From the NCBI RefSeq assembly GCF_019635455.1, contig NZ_JAHBZJ010000010.1, positions 1-64,000 of the forward strand: 64,000 bases of DNA, read 5' to 3'. The translations under genes were made by a program, and so were the position numbers. This document shows positions 8,444-15,985 of the stretch, one piece after another. The notes beneath the pieces were generated by a model. That model had not been told where the DNA came from, made no database searches, and saw only the letters and a list, made by a program, of their open reading frames with translations. Position 1 is the first letter of the stretch. Every line of letters starts with the position of its first letter. Source of the DNA: Sphingomonas sp. (lineage in GTDB: Bacteria > Pseudomonadota > Alphaproteobacteria > Sphingomonadales > Sphingomonadaceae).

Positions 8444-8831
8444 GGAAAGGGAATCTCCAATAGGCCGGCATCAGCGCCGACATTCGCATTACGCAGATTA
8501 GCAGGCCGTCCCTCATTTCGAAGACCATGAAGCCAGTCCGGTCGTCAAATAGCGTTTTGGCCCGATGGAAAGACGTACCGCGACCATGCGCCATGCGCGG
8601 AAAGTCCGATCGCCGTGGCGATTCAGTGAGCGACGCTGGGGATCGGCATGATGATCCGATTTCCGCCGAAGCGAGGCAGGATCGGCACAGTTCGAGGGAA
8701 GCCCGGCCCAGGCGCGTATTCAGCGTGAGAGCCCGCGCTGCGGTCGAACGGCGCTCATCGAGCGCTTGACACGCAAGTGACGATCATCCGGTCGATCCGC
8801 AGCGCTGGCCCGCAATACCAGGGAGAGGGTC
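8444..8831. other. Intergenic region upstream of copC and the cytochrome gene
   Basis: Nearly 390 bases between divergent genes. I find no credible coding sequence; open frames here are short and have atypical composition. It must contain the copC promoter (minus) and probably the cytochrome promoter (plus). A TTGACA at 8766-8771 is a possible -35 for the latter, without a convincing -10. No MerR-type dyad like that at 3656 is seen. Confidence 0.45.
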
Positions 8832-9404
8832 ATGGACAGGGAAGGGATGCGACACCATCTGCCGAGCGTTCCGTTTATCGGCGTGGCGGCAGCGTTGATT
8901 TTGCTTCTCGCGGCAGGTTTCGTCTATTTCGGCGCCTATAATATCGCTGCCGATTCTCCTCATACTACGCCGGTTTATGCACTTCTCGAAACCGTGCGCG
9001 ACCGGTCGATCGCGCTTCGCGCTGGAAACGTCGCGCCACCTCCGGATCTTGCATCTCCGGCGCGCATCGCCTCTGGGGGAGGTCTCTACGGAGAGATGTG
9101 CGCATCGTGCCATCTGGGGCCGGGGGTTGAACCTTCCGAGCTTAGCGTGGGCCTGTATCCCCAGGCGCCCCAGCTCGCGCGGAACGTCCATCTCGGCCCC
9201 GCGCAGCAATTCTGGGTAATCAAGCATGGGGTCAAGCTGAGTGCGATGCCGTCCTGGGGAAAAACTCACTCGGACGCGCTGATCTGGGACATGGTCGCGT
9301 TCGTGCGGGCAATGCCGCGAATGTCGGCCGAGGAGTATCGACGCCTGACCTCAGGCGCGCCGGAGAAGCACGACGCGATGATGGAGATGAACCATAAGCC
9401 CTAG
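8832..9404 (+). CDS. Membrane-anchored c-type cytochrome
   Basis: Single-haem cytochrome c of 190 residues: an uncleaved N-terminal transmembrane anchor (about 13-34) and a periplasmic domain with haem motif CASCH (90-94) and a probable axial Met139 (SAMPSWG). A His/Met-rich tail (HDAMMEMNHKP) might bind copper. Start supported by GGGAGAGG immediately upstream. It resembles cytochromes found next to copper-resistance genes, but electron donor and acceptor are unknown; a link to the copper oxidase is only contextual. Confidence 0.88.
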   Translation: MDREGMRHHLPSVPFIGVAAALILLLAAGFVYFGAYNIAADSPHTTPVYALLETVRDRSIALRAGNVAPPPDLASPARIASGGGLYGEMCASCHLGPGVEPSELSVGLYPQAPQLARNVHLGPAQQFWVIKHGVKLSAMPSWGKTHSDALIWDMVAFVRAMPRMSAEEYRRLTSGAPEKHDAMMEMNHKP

Positions 9405-9722
9405 GCGCTTCTGCCGCCCCGCCAGACCCGGTCGGCCAACCGGCCTCAAATGGAAGAACTCTGCAACGGCCGGCCGTGTCCGCCGACCGCCATGTCGCGC
9501 GGGATCGCCTTGCCCGGCCTCCTTCGCATTTCCGGGGACCCGGCCTCGGGATCGGCGGCCCATTGCCGCAAGCGATAGCAAGCTACCGAAAGAAGCGTTG
9601 CGGCTATCGCCTCCGGGACCAAATCGCCTTGTCTTAGATGAAACGTGCGCGCGCGAGCGTCATCGGCACTCACCTTGGTTTTCGTTCGTCCCCCCTTTCT
9701 TCGGCTCCGGGAGAGTATCGCG
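9405..9722. other. Intergenic region, no gene seen
   Basis: About 320 bases between the cytochrome gene and the SRPBCC gene. Several short frames are open on both strands, but none has a ribosome site or a recognisable product. The SRPBCC frame itself is open from 9645; I prefer its start at 9723. Confidence 0.4.
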
Positions 9723-10160
9723 TTGACCCTGGTTGAAAACGAGCTCCTGCTAACCGCGAAGCCTGCACGGGTCTGGCAGACGCTGCTCGATTTCGAGCGC
9801 TACTCCCTCTGGCATCCCTATATCCGGCTAACAGGCGAACCGAAGCTTGGCGGCACGCTCGGATTTCACCATGGCAGCCCTCTGCGGCGGGGACGCCAGG
9901 TCAGGAACCGGGCCGTGATCAGCCGCCTCGAGGTGAACACTGCTTTCGAATGGCAAACCGGCGTGGCCCGCCTGTTCATCGTGGCTGAGGGCTTTGAGCT
10001 CAAAAGTCACCCGTCGGGCACGAGACTTCGCCACTGGCTGGCCTATCAAGGGCCGATAGCCCGGCTGCTCGGACAAGCTCCGGTCGACCATAGCAGCAAT
10101 CGACTAAGTCTCACCGATGTGGCGCTGCGTGATTATCTGGCGAAGAAGCGGCGAGCCTGA
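9723..10160 (+). CDS. SRPBCC (START/polyketide-cyclase-like) family protein
   Basis: Small lipid- or ligand-binding protein of the SRPBCC fold, about 145 residues. Typical features are the N-terminal strand then AKPARVWQTLLDFERYSLWHP, and a closing amphipathic helix (SLTDVALRDYLAKKRRA). Start chosen as TTG 9723 because CGGGAGAG lies eight bases upstream and the fold begins there (TLVENELLL); an ATG at 9645 would add 26 residues of non-domain sequence. No ligand can be predicted and it has no operon partners, but it sits within the copper island. Confidence 0.75.
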   Translation: MTLVENELLLTAKPARVWQTLLDFERYSLWHPYIRLTGEPKLGGTLGFHHGSPLRRGRQVRNRAVISRLEVNTAFEWQTGVARLFIVAEGFELKSHPSGTRLRHWLAYQGPIARLLGQAPVDHSSNRLSLTDVALRDYLAKKRRA

Positions 10161-10223
10161 GAGCGGGCTTCCGCGTTCAAGCGCTCGGACCGAACAGAGT
10201 GGGCCTGCTGGCATGGCGCATAG

Positions 10224-11522
10224 TCATGGAAGCTTGTGCGAGATTGCCTTGATCGCCTTCAAGCCGGAGCCAAAGCGGGCGATTGCCTCACGGTGCTTTT
10301 CAAGCTCTGCATAGGGCAGATAGGCAAAATCCAGATCGGCGACGCGGCTGAAAGCCGGCCGCCTGAGTTGGGCTCGCACATCGGCTTCGCGCGCGTCAGG
10401 GGCGACCAGGAAGAGCCCAGCGGTCGCCTGCAGATCTCCGCCCGACAGCGCCAGATCGAGCATGCGAACGATCCCCGAGTAGATCGATGTCGAATGCTCG
10501 ACTTCGAACGCAGCCGCGACATGCTGGGTCTGGTCCAGCCACAGCACGTCGATCAACCTGATCGAGTCCGCGCCAGGGCTGACCGCGATCGCATCGGGCA
10601 GATGCTGCAGGCAGCCCTGCCCGAGCGGAACCCCAGCGTGGAGCCGTCCCCTATCATTGGCGGCAATCCAAACGTCATAGCCGAGCGCCAGCCCCAGGTC
10701 GCGCAGCCAAGCCTGGATCTCTGCATGCGTGCGGTCGCTTTCGCTTTGTTGCGACGCTACCTTGTCGAGCTTGCGGGCCTCGGCGCGCGCCTCTTCGAGC
10801 CGGGCCAGCCAGTCCTTGCCGCCCGCCAGGTCGAGCGGTGGCGCGGGATAGCGGCCCGAGCCGATGTCGAACAACAGCCCACCGATCGCGCCCAGGTCGT
10901 TCGACAACAGGTCGCGATACCGGTCGTTGAGGTCAAGGATGCCGGCGCGCATCGCCAGGAAATGGTCCCACGATCCGAGCTTCACCTTGGCGCCGGTCAG
11001 CGCGTTGTAGCCGTTGACGATCGCGGTGTTGAACGGCGGCACCAGAGTCGGATGCAGGAAATAGAGCAGGTTCGCGACCGCCGGCCCCAGGCCCTTGATC
11101 TTGAGCGCGTCGATCGCGCGGATGTGCGCGATGATTTCCTCCGCCGTGTCGCAGCACGAGCAATTGTCGAGCAGCTGACCGAACGCGCGCTGGTTGTCGG
11201 GATTCTCGTAGATGTCGGGTATGCGCAGCTTGGGCTTCCACAGGAACGCATGGTCCGCGCCTTTGAAGATCTGCCGCTGTTCGGCAACCGAATGGACGAC
11301 GGTCTCAAGCGACGACCCACGATAGGCCACCCCGAAGGTTCCGGCCCTGATCTCCGTCACCACCTGACCCAAGCCCCTGCGGATCGACCGGAAGTTCTTG
11401 AGCCGCTCGTCCCAGAGGAACCAGCTGCGATAAGTGGCACCCGGGTCGTCCCGCCAGCGGCGGATAAGCTCGCGGGCCAGATCGACGCCAGTATCCGCTA
11501 CGCCTACGTCCATCGATGCCAT
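10224..11522 (-). CDS. HhH plus PD-(D/E)XK-like putative nuclease, function unknown
   Basis: Soluble protein of 432 residues that I do not recognise as a named enzyme. The middle has a helix-hairpin-helix-like stretch (about 140-157, KIKGLGPAVANLLYFLHP), a non-specific DNA-binding element. The C-terminal third has a pattern fitting a PD-(D/E)XK nuclease core: Asp325 in LIDVLWLD followed by AAAFEVEHSTS with Glu340 and Glu342. Such EVEHST motifs occur in restriction-endonuclease-like proteins. A CSCC cluster lies at 121-124. No methyltransferase of restriction type adjoins it, so it is either an orphan nuclease or a defence/mobility accessory gene of the island. An in-frame ATG at 11513 has better spacing from AGGGG than the ATG at 11522. 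Confidence 0.7.
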   Translation of the reverse strand: MASMDVGVADTGVDLARELIRRWRDDPGATYRSWFLWDERLKNFRSIRRGLGQVVTEIRAGTFGVAYRGSSLETVVHSVAEQRQIFKGADHAFLWKPKLRIPDIYENPDNQRAFGQLLDNCSCCDTAEEIIAHIRAIDALKIKGLGPAVANLLYFLHPTLVPPFNTAIVNGYNALTGAKVKLGSWDHFLAMRAGILDLNDRYRDLLSNDLGAIGGLLFDIGSGRYPAPPLDLAGGKDWLARLEEARAEARKLDKVASQQSESDRTHAEIQAWLRDLGLALGYDVWIAANDRGRLHAGVPLGQGCLQHLPDAIAVSPGADSIRLIDVLWLDQTQHVAAAFEVEHSTSIYSGIVRMLDLALSGGDLQATAGLFLVAPDAREADVRAQLRRPAFSRVADLDFAYLPYAELEKHREAIARFGSGLKAIKAISHKLP

Positions 11523-11751
11523 CCCCTATAGTATTGGACTATTTTGCCCATACGGTAGCGTGGCCCAGCCCATCGCGCAGCAGACAATATCCGTCGCCAA
11601 CCGCGCGGGCGGCTTCGAAAACGCCTTGGACCGCAAGGGCTGCCGCCTGGCCGTGCGTATCTCCCGTTGAGCGATCGTCGTCCGGGCGACGCCAGCGGGG
11701 GGCAGGCATGCGGGACGTCGACGCGCTCGGATCGAAACATCTTCACACCCG

Positions 11752-12921
11752 ATGGCGCGCGGGCGCGCGCAAACCGCTTTGATGGCGACGGTCCCGATCG
11801 ATGATAGCAATACCGCCACCGGCCCGGCCCGGAACTATGTCCTCGCGCACAATGCGATAAGGGGGTTCGCCGCGCTTGGGGTCTTTGTCTACCATCTCCA
11901 GCTTGAGCGAGGCTATCTTGTGCCGCTGGGACTGTTCGAACCCGCCGTTCGCCGCGGCTATGTCTGGGTCGATCTGTTCTTCATCCTGAGCGGCTTCGTT
12001 GTCAGCCTCAGCTATCAGGAACGGCTGGCACGGCTGCACTGGCGCCCGTTCGCACGCTTCATGATCGCACGCATCGGACGGATTTTTCCCGTTCACCTGC
12101 TCGCGCTTCTCTACCTGGCCGCGTTGGTCATCGGCATCGAGGGCAGCTATTGGCTGCTCGGCTGGCCGTCCCACTGGCACCCATTGTCCTGGTCCCAGAT
12201 CGGCGATCTCACATTGCAAGCGGCACTGTTACAAGTCTGGAGCCGGGAGGCGACGCTCAGCTGGAACATCCCCGCCTGGTCGATCAGCGCGGAGATGCAC
12301 ATCTACCTGCTGTTCCCGCTGCTCGCGGCGCTTCTCGCACACAAGCGACAAGCCGCAATCCTGTTGCTCGGCGCGGTTGCCGTCGCGGTCTATGGCTTCA
12401 TCCTGCTGCGCTACCCCGATCTCGACATTCTCTCGGCCTTTGCGCTGCTTCGCTGCCTCGCCGGCTTCTCGCTCGGCATGGTGCTCCAGAACCTGAAAGG
12501 CGCAGTCCGGCTGGGCGCCCGTTGGGTGACCCTGGCCCAGCTCATCGCGATCGGCGCGATCGCTGCGATACTCCTGTCCGCGCTACACGACGTCCTGCTC
12601 GTGCCCGCATTCGCGCTTCTGGTGGCCTCAACCGCATCGGATCGAGGGCTCGTCGCGCGCGCCGCCCATGGCAGCGCGCTGCAATGGCTCGGTGACATTT
12701 CCTATTCGGTCTATCTGCTCAACTTCCCAGTACTCACCACCGCGGGCTTGTTCTGGCCGCGCATCGCTACGTTGATCCCGCCCGGCTTGGAGATTGGCGG
12801 GCGCTGGTTGTGGATGACCCTGCTGGTGCTCGTGCTCGTCGGCTGCGCGACGCTCACCTTCCGCCTCGTCGAATGGCCGCTGCGCGACCGGCTCCGCGGC
12901 GTTGCCGCGGCACTGGAGTGA
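11752..12921 (+). CDS. Acyltransferase-3 family membrane protein (second copy type)
   Basis: Integral-membrane O-acyltransferase of 389 residues, about ten hydrophobic helices. The family landmarks are clear: AIRGFAALGVFVYHLQ with the catalytic-type His in the first segment, VDLFFILSGFVVSLSY, and RIGRIFPVHLLAL. The substrate is unknown (exported polysaccharide or peptidoglycan in relatives). Two starts are possible, 11752 and ATG 11782; neither has a strong ribosome site. It is followed after 17 bases by a secreted NTF2-like gene in the same direction, perhaps one operon. It is clearly diverged from the protein encoded at 1122. Confidence 0.85.
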   Translation: MARGRAQTALMATVPIDDSNTATGPARNYVLAHNAIRGFAALGVFVYHLQLERGYLVPLGLFEPAVRRGYVWVDLFFILSGFVVSLSYQERLARLHWRPFARFMIARIGRIFPVHLLALLYLAALVIGIEGSYWLLGWPSHWHPLSWSQIGDLTLQAALLQVWSREATLSWNIPAWSISAEMHIYLLFPLLAALLAHKRQAAILLLGAVAVAVYGFILLRYPDLDILSAFALLRCLAGFSLGMVLQNLKGAVRLGARWVTLAQLIAIGAIAAILLSALHDVLLVPAFALLVASTASDRGLVARAAHGSALQWLGDISYSVYLLNFPVLTTAGLFWPRIATLIPPGLEIGGRWLWMTLLVLVLVGCATLTFRLVEWPLRDRLRGVAAALE

Positions 12922-12938
12922 TTTACCCCAAGGAGAAG

Positions 12939-13415
12939 ATGATGAAACGCTACGCCATCCTGCTTTTGCTCCTGCCGCTCGCGGCAGGGACCGCCCCCCT
13001 CTTGGCCCAGTCGGCGACGCCGGCAACGGAGGAGAAAGCAGTCGAAGACGTGCTCGGCCGGTACAAGGGTGCGGTCGAGAGGCTCGATGCAACAGGAACC
13101 GAAGCGCTGTTCGCGCCCGATTCGCAGATCTTCGAAAGCGGCGGCGCAGAGGGCAGCTACGCCAACTACCTGCGACATCATCTCGGCCCGGAGCTCGCAG
13201 AATTCAGGGCATTTCGCTTCGCCGATTACAAGGTGTCGGTTCGGTTCGAAGGGCCGGTTGCGATCGCGACCGAGACCTATCGCTACGTCATCACGCCTCG
13301 AGAAGGAGATCCGATCGAGCGGCAGGGCGTCGCGACAAGCGTGCTCGTCAAGCGCGATGGCCGCTGGCAAATCCTTACGCTGCACAGCTCCTCGCGCAGA
13401 CCAAAGGCGTCCTGA
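12939..13415 (+). CDS. Secreted SnoaL/NTF2-like protein (DUF4440 type)
   Basis: Exported protein of about 158 residues: a signal peptide (MKRYAILLLLLPLAAG, cleavage near LLA-Q) followed by an NTF2-like alpha+beta cone fold (AVEDVLGRYKGAVERLDATG, then a C-terminal TSVLVKRDGRWQIL strand pair). Such domains bind small ligands or act as stand-alone enzymes; nothing decides which. AGGAG at 12931-12935 gives suitable spacing to ATG 12939 or 12942. It follows the acyltransferase closely and ends about 100 bases before the convergent integrase gene. Confidence 0.78.
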   Translation: MMKRYAILLLLLPLAAGTAPLLAQSATPATEEKAVEDVLGRYKGAVERLDATGTEALFAPDSQIFESGGAEGSYANYLRHHLGPELAEFRAFRFADYKVSVRFEGPVAIATETYRYVITPREGDPIERQGVATSVLVKRDGRWQILTLHSSSRRPKAS

Positions 13416-13455
13416 CGCGCTCGGCGGGCAATTGAGTTTTCCGATCGATCAGGAA

Positions 13456-13483
13456 CTCGCGCATCGCCTAAGGCATGCGCGAG
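13456..13483. terminator. Inverted repeat between convergent genes
   Basis: CTCGCGCAT and ATGCGCGAG form a perfect 9-base stem around a 10-base loop, located between the ends of the NTF2-like gene and the integrase gene. Without a T tract it is not a textbook intrinsic terminator, so a role in ending the two convergent transcripts is only a suggestion. Confidence 0.35.
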
Positions 13484-13516
13484 CCGATCGCGTGGTTCGA
13501 GGTTGTCAGCAATCGG

Positions 13517-15040
13517 CTAGGCTGCGAGCGACTCCGTTCGCTCGGCATGCACCCCTTGCCACGCCTCAAGCGCCTGGGCCGAGTAGACCACGCGACGACC
13601 GATCTTGCGGAACGCCGGGCCAGTGCCTTGCCAGCGGTACGTCTGCATCGTTCCGACCGTAAATCCCAGCTTTGCAGCCGCCGCGCGCGTGTCCAGCCAC
13701 TGCGTTCGAATGACCGCACCCAGCACGGGGTCGGAGACCGGTGCGCCGCGATCCGGCGATTGCTCCCAGAAAGCAGCGAACGGGTCTGCATCTGCGGAGT
13801 CATTGGCAGCGAGGACTTCCACGGCCTCGCCAAGGCATCGCGCAATTTCCTCGGATATCCGCTCCGCAGCGCTTTTGAGCGGGTGATCGGAGAGATGCGT
13901 GTATCGCTCGGTCGTCTTGGCGCTGCGGTGCCCGAGCAGTGCGCCGATGATCAACATGCTGTCGCCGGTGGCGGCGCCGATCGAAGCGAAGCTGTGCCGC
14001 AGATCGTGAATCCGCACATCGTCCAGGCCTGCCGTCTTGCGAATACGAACCCAGACTGCCTGCAGGTCCGTCACATGTGTGCCGTCCTTCTTGCCTGGCA
14101 GCAGATAGGAGTTTCCTTCGACCGTAGGGACCATGGCGATAATCCGCATCGCCGGGGCACCCAGATGGACGACTTTGGCACCCGTCTTCGAATCAGGCAG
14201 GCGGAGGCATCGATGATAGCGGTCGATGTGGTTGTGCTTGAGTTTCAAAATCTCGTTCTTGCGGCACCCGGTCAGGATCAGCAGGCGCAACGCTGCGATT
14301 GCGAATTGGCTTTCTACTCCCAGGGACGCCGCCGCAGCCAGGGCCTCACCCAGCCGCGCCAGCTCGGCGGGTGAGAGGAACCGCTCCATCTTCCTGCCGG
14401 GGAATTTCCGCACGCCAATTGCGGGGTTGTCCGCGCGCAGCTTGCGCTCGACGGCGACCCCGAGCATCGCGCTGATCGTGGTCACACATTGATTGGCGGC
14501 GCCCTTGCCCGCCGCGCACCCGCGACGTACGATGTCCTTCTTGACGGTTCGGGCGGTCTTTCCGCCCGCGATGTCGCACAGCATCTGCTCGACGTCGCTG
14601 CGCTCGATCTTGGATACCCGCTTCTTGCCGAGCAGCGGGAGGATATGGTTCTCGATGTTGTTGCGAGCCTGCCGGACCGAGCTATCTTTCGCGGTGAACA
14701 AGGTCTCGTTCAGATAGATCTCGCTCAAATCTTCAAGCGTGAGTTCTTTGCGTTCTGCAATCTTTTCTTGCTGCGGATCGATTCCATCTACGATCTTGCC
14801 TAAGAGGCTCAGCGCTTCGGTGCGCGCTGATTCAGGTGTCCAAGGAGAGCCATGAGGTCCGATCTTGAACCGGCGCTGCCGGCCTTCGATGCGGTACTGG
14901 AGAACATAGACAAGCTTACCGGCAGGGGAAATTCTCAGCCCGAAACCAATGACATCACTATCCCACAGGAAGCGGTCGGTTCCGTCAGCTGAAAGGCCAT
15001 CGACGATCCGCTTCGTGATTCGAACGCGCTCGGTGGACAT
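13517..15040 (-). CDS. Tyrosine integrase with C-terminal excisionase-like HTH domain
   Basis: Site-specific recombinase of 507 residues. The order is an N-terminal arm-binding domain of the P4/DUF4102 type (about 5-95), a core-binding domain (about 100-210) and a catalytic domain with the full active site: Arg260 (TGCRKNE), Lys285, His345 and Arg348 (HDLRHSF), His371 (GHRSAKTT) and nucleophile Tyr380. After a linker (about 400-445) comes an extra MerR/AlpA-type helix-turn-helix (about 447-495: TRAAAAKLGFTVGTMQTYRW, GPAFRKIGRRVVY, ALEAW), the fold of stand-alone excisionases. Typical integrases of this class are near 400 residues, so this is a fusion. Start at 15040 with GGAG eight bases upstream. 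It sits about 170 bases from the tRNA-Thr fragment and reads away from it. Confidence 0.92.
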   Translation of the reverse strand: MSTERVRITKRIVDGLSADGTDRFLWDSDVIGFGLRISPAGKLVYVLQYRIEGRQRRFKIGPHGSPWTPESARTEALSLLGKIVDGIDPQQEKIAERKELTLEDLSEIYLNETLFTAKDSSVRQARNNIENHILPLLGKKRVSKIERSDVEQMLCDIAGGKTARTVKKDIVRRGCAAGKGAANQCVTTISAMLGVAVERKLRADNPAIGVRKFPGRKMERFLSPAELARLGEALAAAASLGVESQFAIAALRLLILTGCRKNEILKLKHNHIDRYHRCLRLPDSKTGAKVVHLGAPAMRIIAMVPTVEGNSYLLPGKKDGTHVTDLQAVWVRIRKTAGLDDVRIHDLRHSFASIGAATGDSMLIIGALLGHRSAKTTERYTHLSDHPLKSAAERISEEIARCLGEAVEVLAANDSADADPFAAFWEQSPDRGAPVSDPVLGAVIRTQWLDTRAAAAKLGFTVGTMQTYRWQGTGPAFRKIGRRVVYSAQALEAWQGVHAERTESLAA

Positions 15041-15562
15041 GCTATATACTCCAACCCGACCTCAGCCTTCCGATGGCATCAAGAGGGCCCCGGAGCTGAT
15101 CGAGCTAAGAGACGAATATGGCGGGTCAGGAAGTCAATAAGCGTTGTCTTCGATGAGTCAAGAAAAAATGGCCAAAATCGTAGGTTTGGATAGATTAGCG
15201 CAAGTAAAAAGGCGTCTTGGTAAGGCTGAGGTCGTGAGTTCAATCCTCACCGGCAGCACCATTTTCCCCGTTTCAGATCAATAACATAGCGAAGAATGCG
15301 ACCCCGCCCCGCCGGGGCGCCCGCTTCCGGGTAGGTCATGGGTAGGCATCGGCAATTGGATTGCCCGAGGCGCGGCGTCGCCCCACAATCGAAGCCATGA
15401 ACGAACACTTCGACGCAATCGCTGAGCGTCCTTCCTTCCCGAATCCTGTCGATCCGGAGGACCTCATCAAGGTGCGGAGTCATGACGTCCACTAAGGACT
15501 AGCAGGCCGCGCCGCGCCACGCGGCCTTTGCTGGGAGGCAAACGCGACATTTAGCTTATCAC
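15041..15562. other. Attachment region and flank, no gene seen
   Basis: The part left of 15214 would hold the integrase promoter and arm-type binding sites; it is AT-richer than its surroundings. The part right of 15261 has a G+C-rich hairpin (about 15301-15325) and no convincing gene. A minus frame of 81 codons at 15247-15492 is open but overlaps the tRNA fragment and looks like nothing known. Confidence 0.4.
15214..15261 (+). repeat. 3' fragment of a tRNA-Thr(GGT) gene, probable att site
   Basis: From about 15216 the sequence is the second half of a tRNA: anticodon loop TTGGTAA (15217-15223, anticodon GGT), 3' anticodon-stem strand, variable loop, a perfect T arm (GTGAG/CTCAC around TTCAATC), acceptor strand CGGCAGC, discriminator A and encoded CCA. 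The 5' half is absent: bases left of 15213 cannot form the D arm, the anticodon stem or the acceptor partner GCTGCCG. This is the direct-repeat scar left at the tRNA-distal end when an element inserts into a tRNA 3' end. Because the fragment reads left to right, the element must lie to its left. Confidence 0.85.
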
Positions 15563-15605
15563 GTCATATATGATTGATTATTGACATTTGTGCTTTATAT
15601 ATGAT
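15563..15605 (+). promoter_or_regulatory. hipBA promoter with two operator-like palindromes
   Basis: GTCATATATGAT (15563-15574) and the variant TTTATATATGAT (15594-15605) are 31 bases apart. Between and over them is a promoter: -35 TTGATT (15574-15579), 17-base spacer, -10 TATATA (15597-15602). Transcription would then start at or next to the hipB ATG at 15611, giving a leaderless mRNA. One palindrome abuts the -35 and the other covers the -10, as expected for HipB autorepression. Confidence 0.6.
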
Positions 15606-15610
15606 GCATT

Positions 15611-15985
15611 ATGTCCTCTCCTAAATCACGATCCTTATTGCGCCAGCTTGGCAATGACCTGCGTTCGGCAAGGCTTCGGCGGCGCATGTCGGTGGCCGAT
15701 CTCGCGCTGCGGTCCGGGGCGTCGCCCAGCACCATAAGCCGGCTGGAGAAGGGCGAGCCGGGCATCGGTATCGGAACGCTCGCCGACGTCCTGATCGTGC
15801 TCGGCCTTGCCGAGCGCCTCGGCGAACTGATCGATATAAGGAACGATGAACTTGGCCTTGCCCTCGCCGATCACAGCCTGCCGCAACGAGGACGAAGCTC
15901 CCCGGCGGCGCGGCGGCACAGCCGCGGCGAAGGCGATGTCGGCAGCGTGGGCGACGTACCCGATGAAGATGGCGTCGCATTCTGA
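15611..15985 (+). CDS. hipB: HipB-like antitoxin, XRE-family DNA-binding protein
   Basis: Helix-turn-helix protein of the XRE/Cro class, 124 residues; the HTH spans about 10-65 (GNDLRSARLRRRMSVADLAL, then SPSTISRLEKG). A disordered Arg/Ser/Asp-rich C-terminal tail follows. It is the first gene of a two-gene unit with hipA; its TGA overlaps the hipA ATG (TGATG). By family knowledge HipB binds operators in its own promoter and neutralises HipA. No Shine-Dalgarno sequence precedes the ATG, in keeping with a leaderless transcript. It lacks the Trp-tailed C-terminus of E. coli HipB, so neutralisation may differ in detail. Confidence 0.85.
   Translation: MSSPKSRSLLRQLGNDLRSARLRRRMSVADLALRSGASPSTISRLEKGEPGIGIGTLADVLIVLGLAERLGELIDIRNDELGLALADHSLPQRGRSSPAARRHSRGEGDVGSVGDVPDEDGVAF

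Noticed and set aside
15180..15261. A complete tRNA gene
   Set aside because: Only the anticodon loop, T arm and 3' acceptor strand are present; no D arm or 5' acceptor strand can be formed from the preceding bases.
15247..15492. 81-codon minus frame beside the tRNA fragment
   Set aside because: It overlaps the tRNA fragment, lacks a ribosome site and matches no family.
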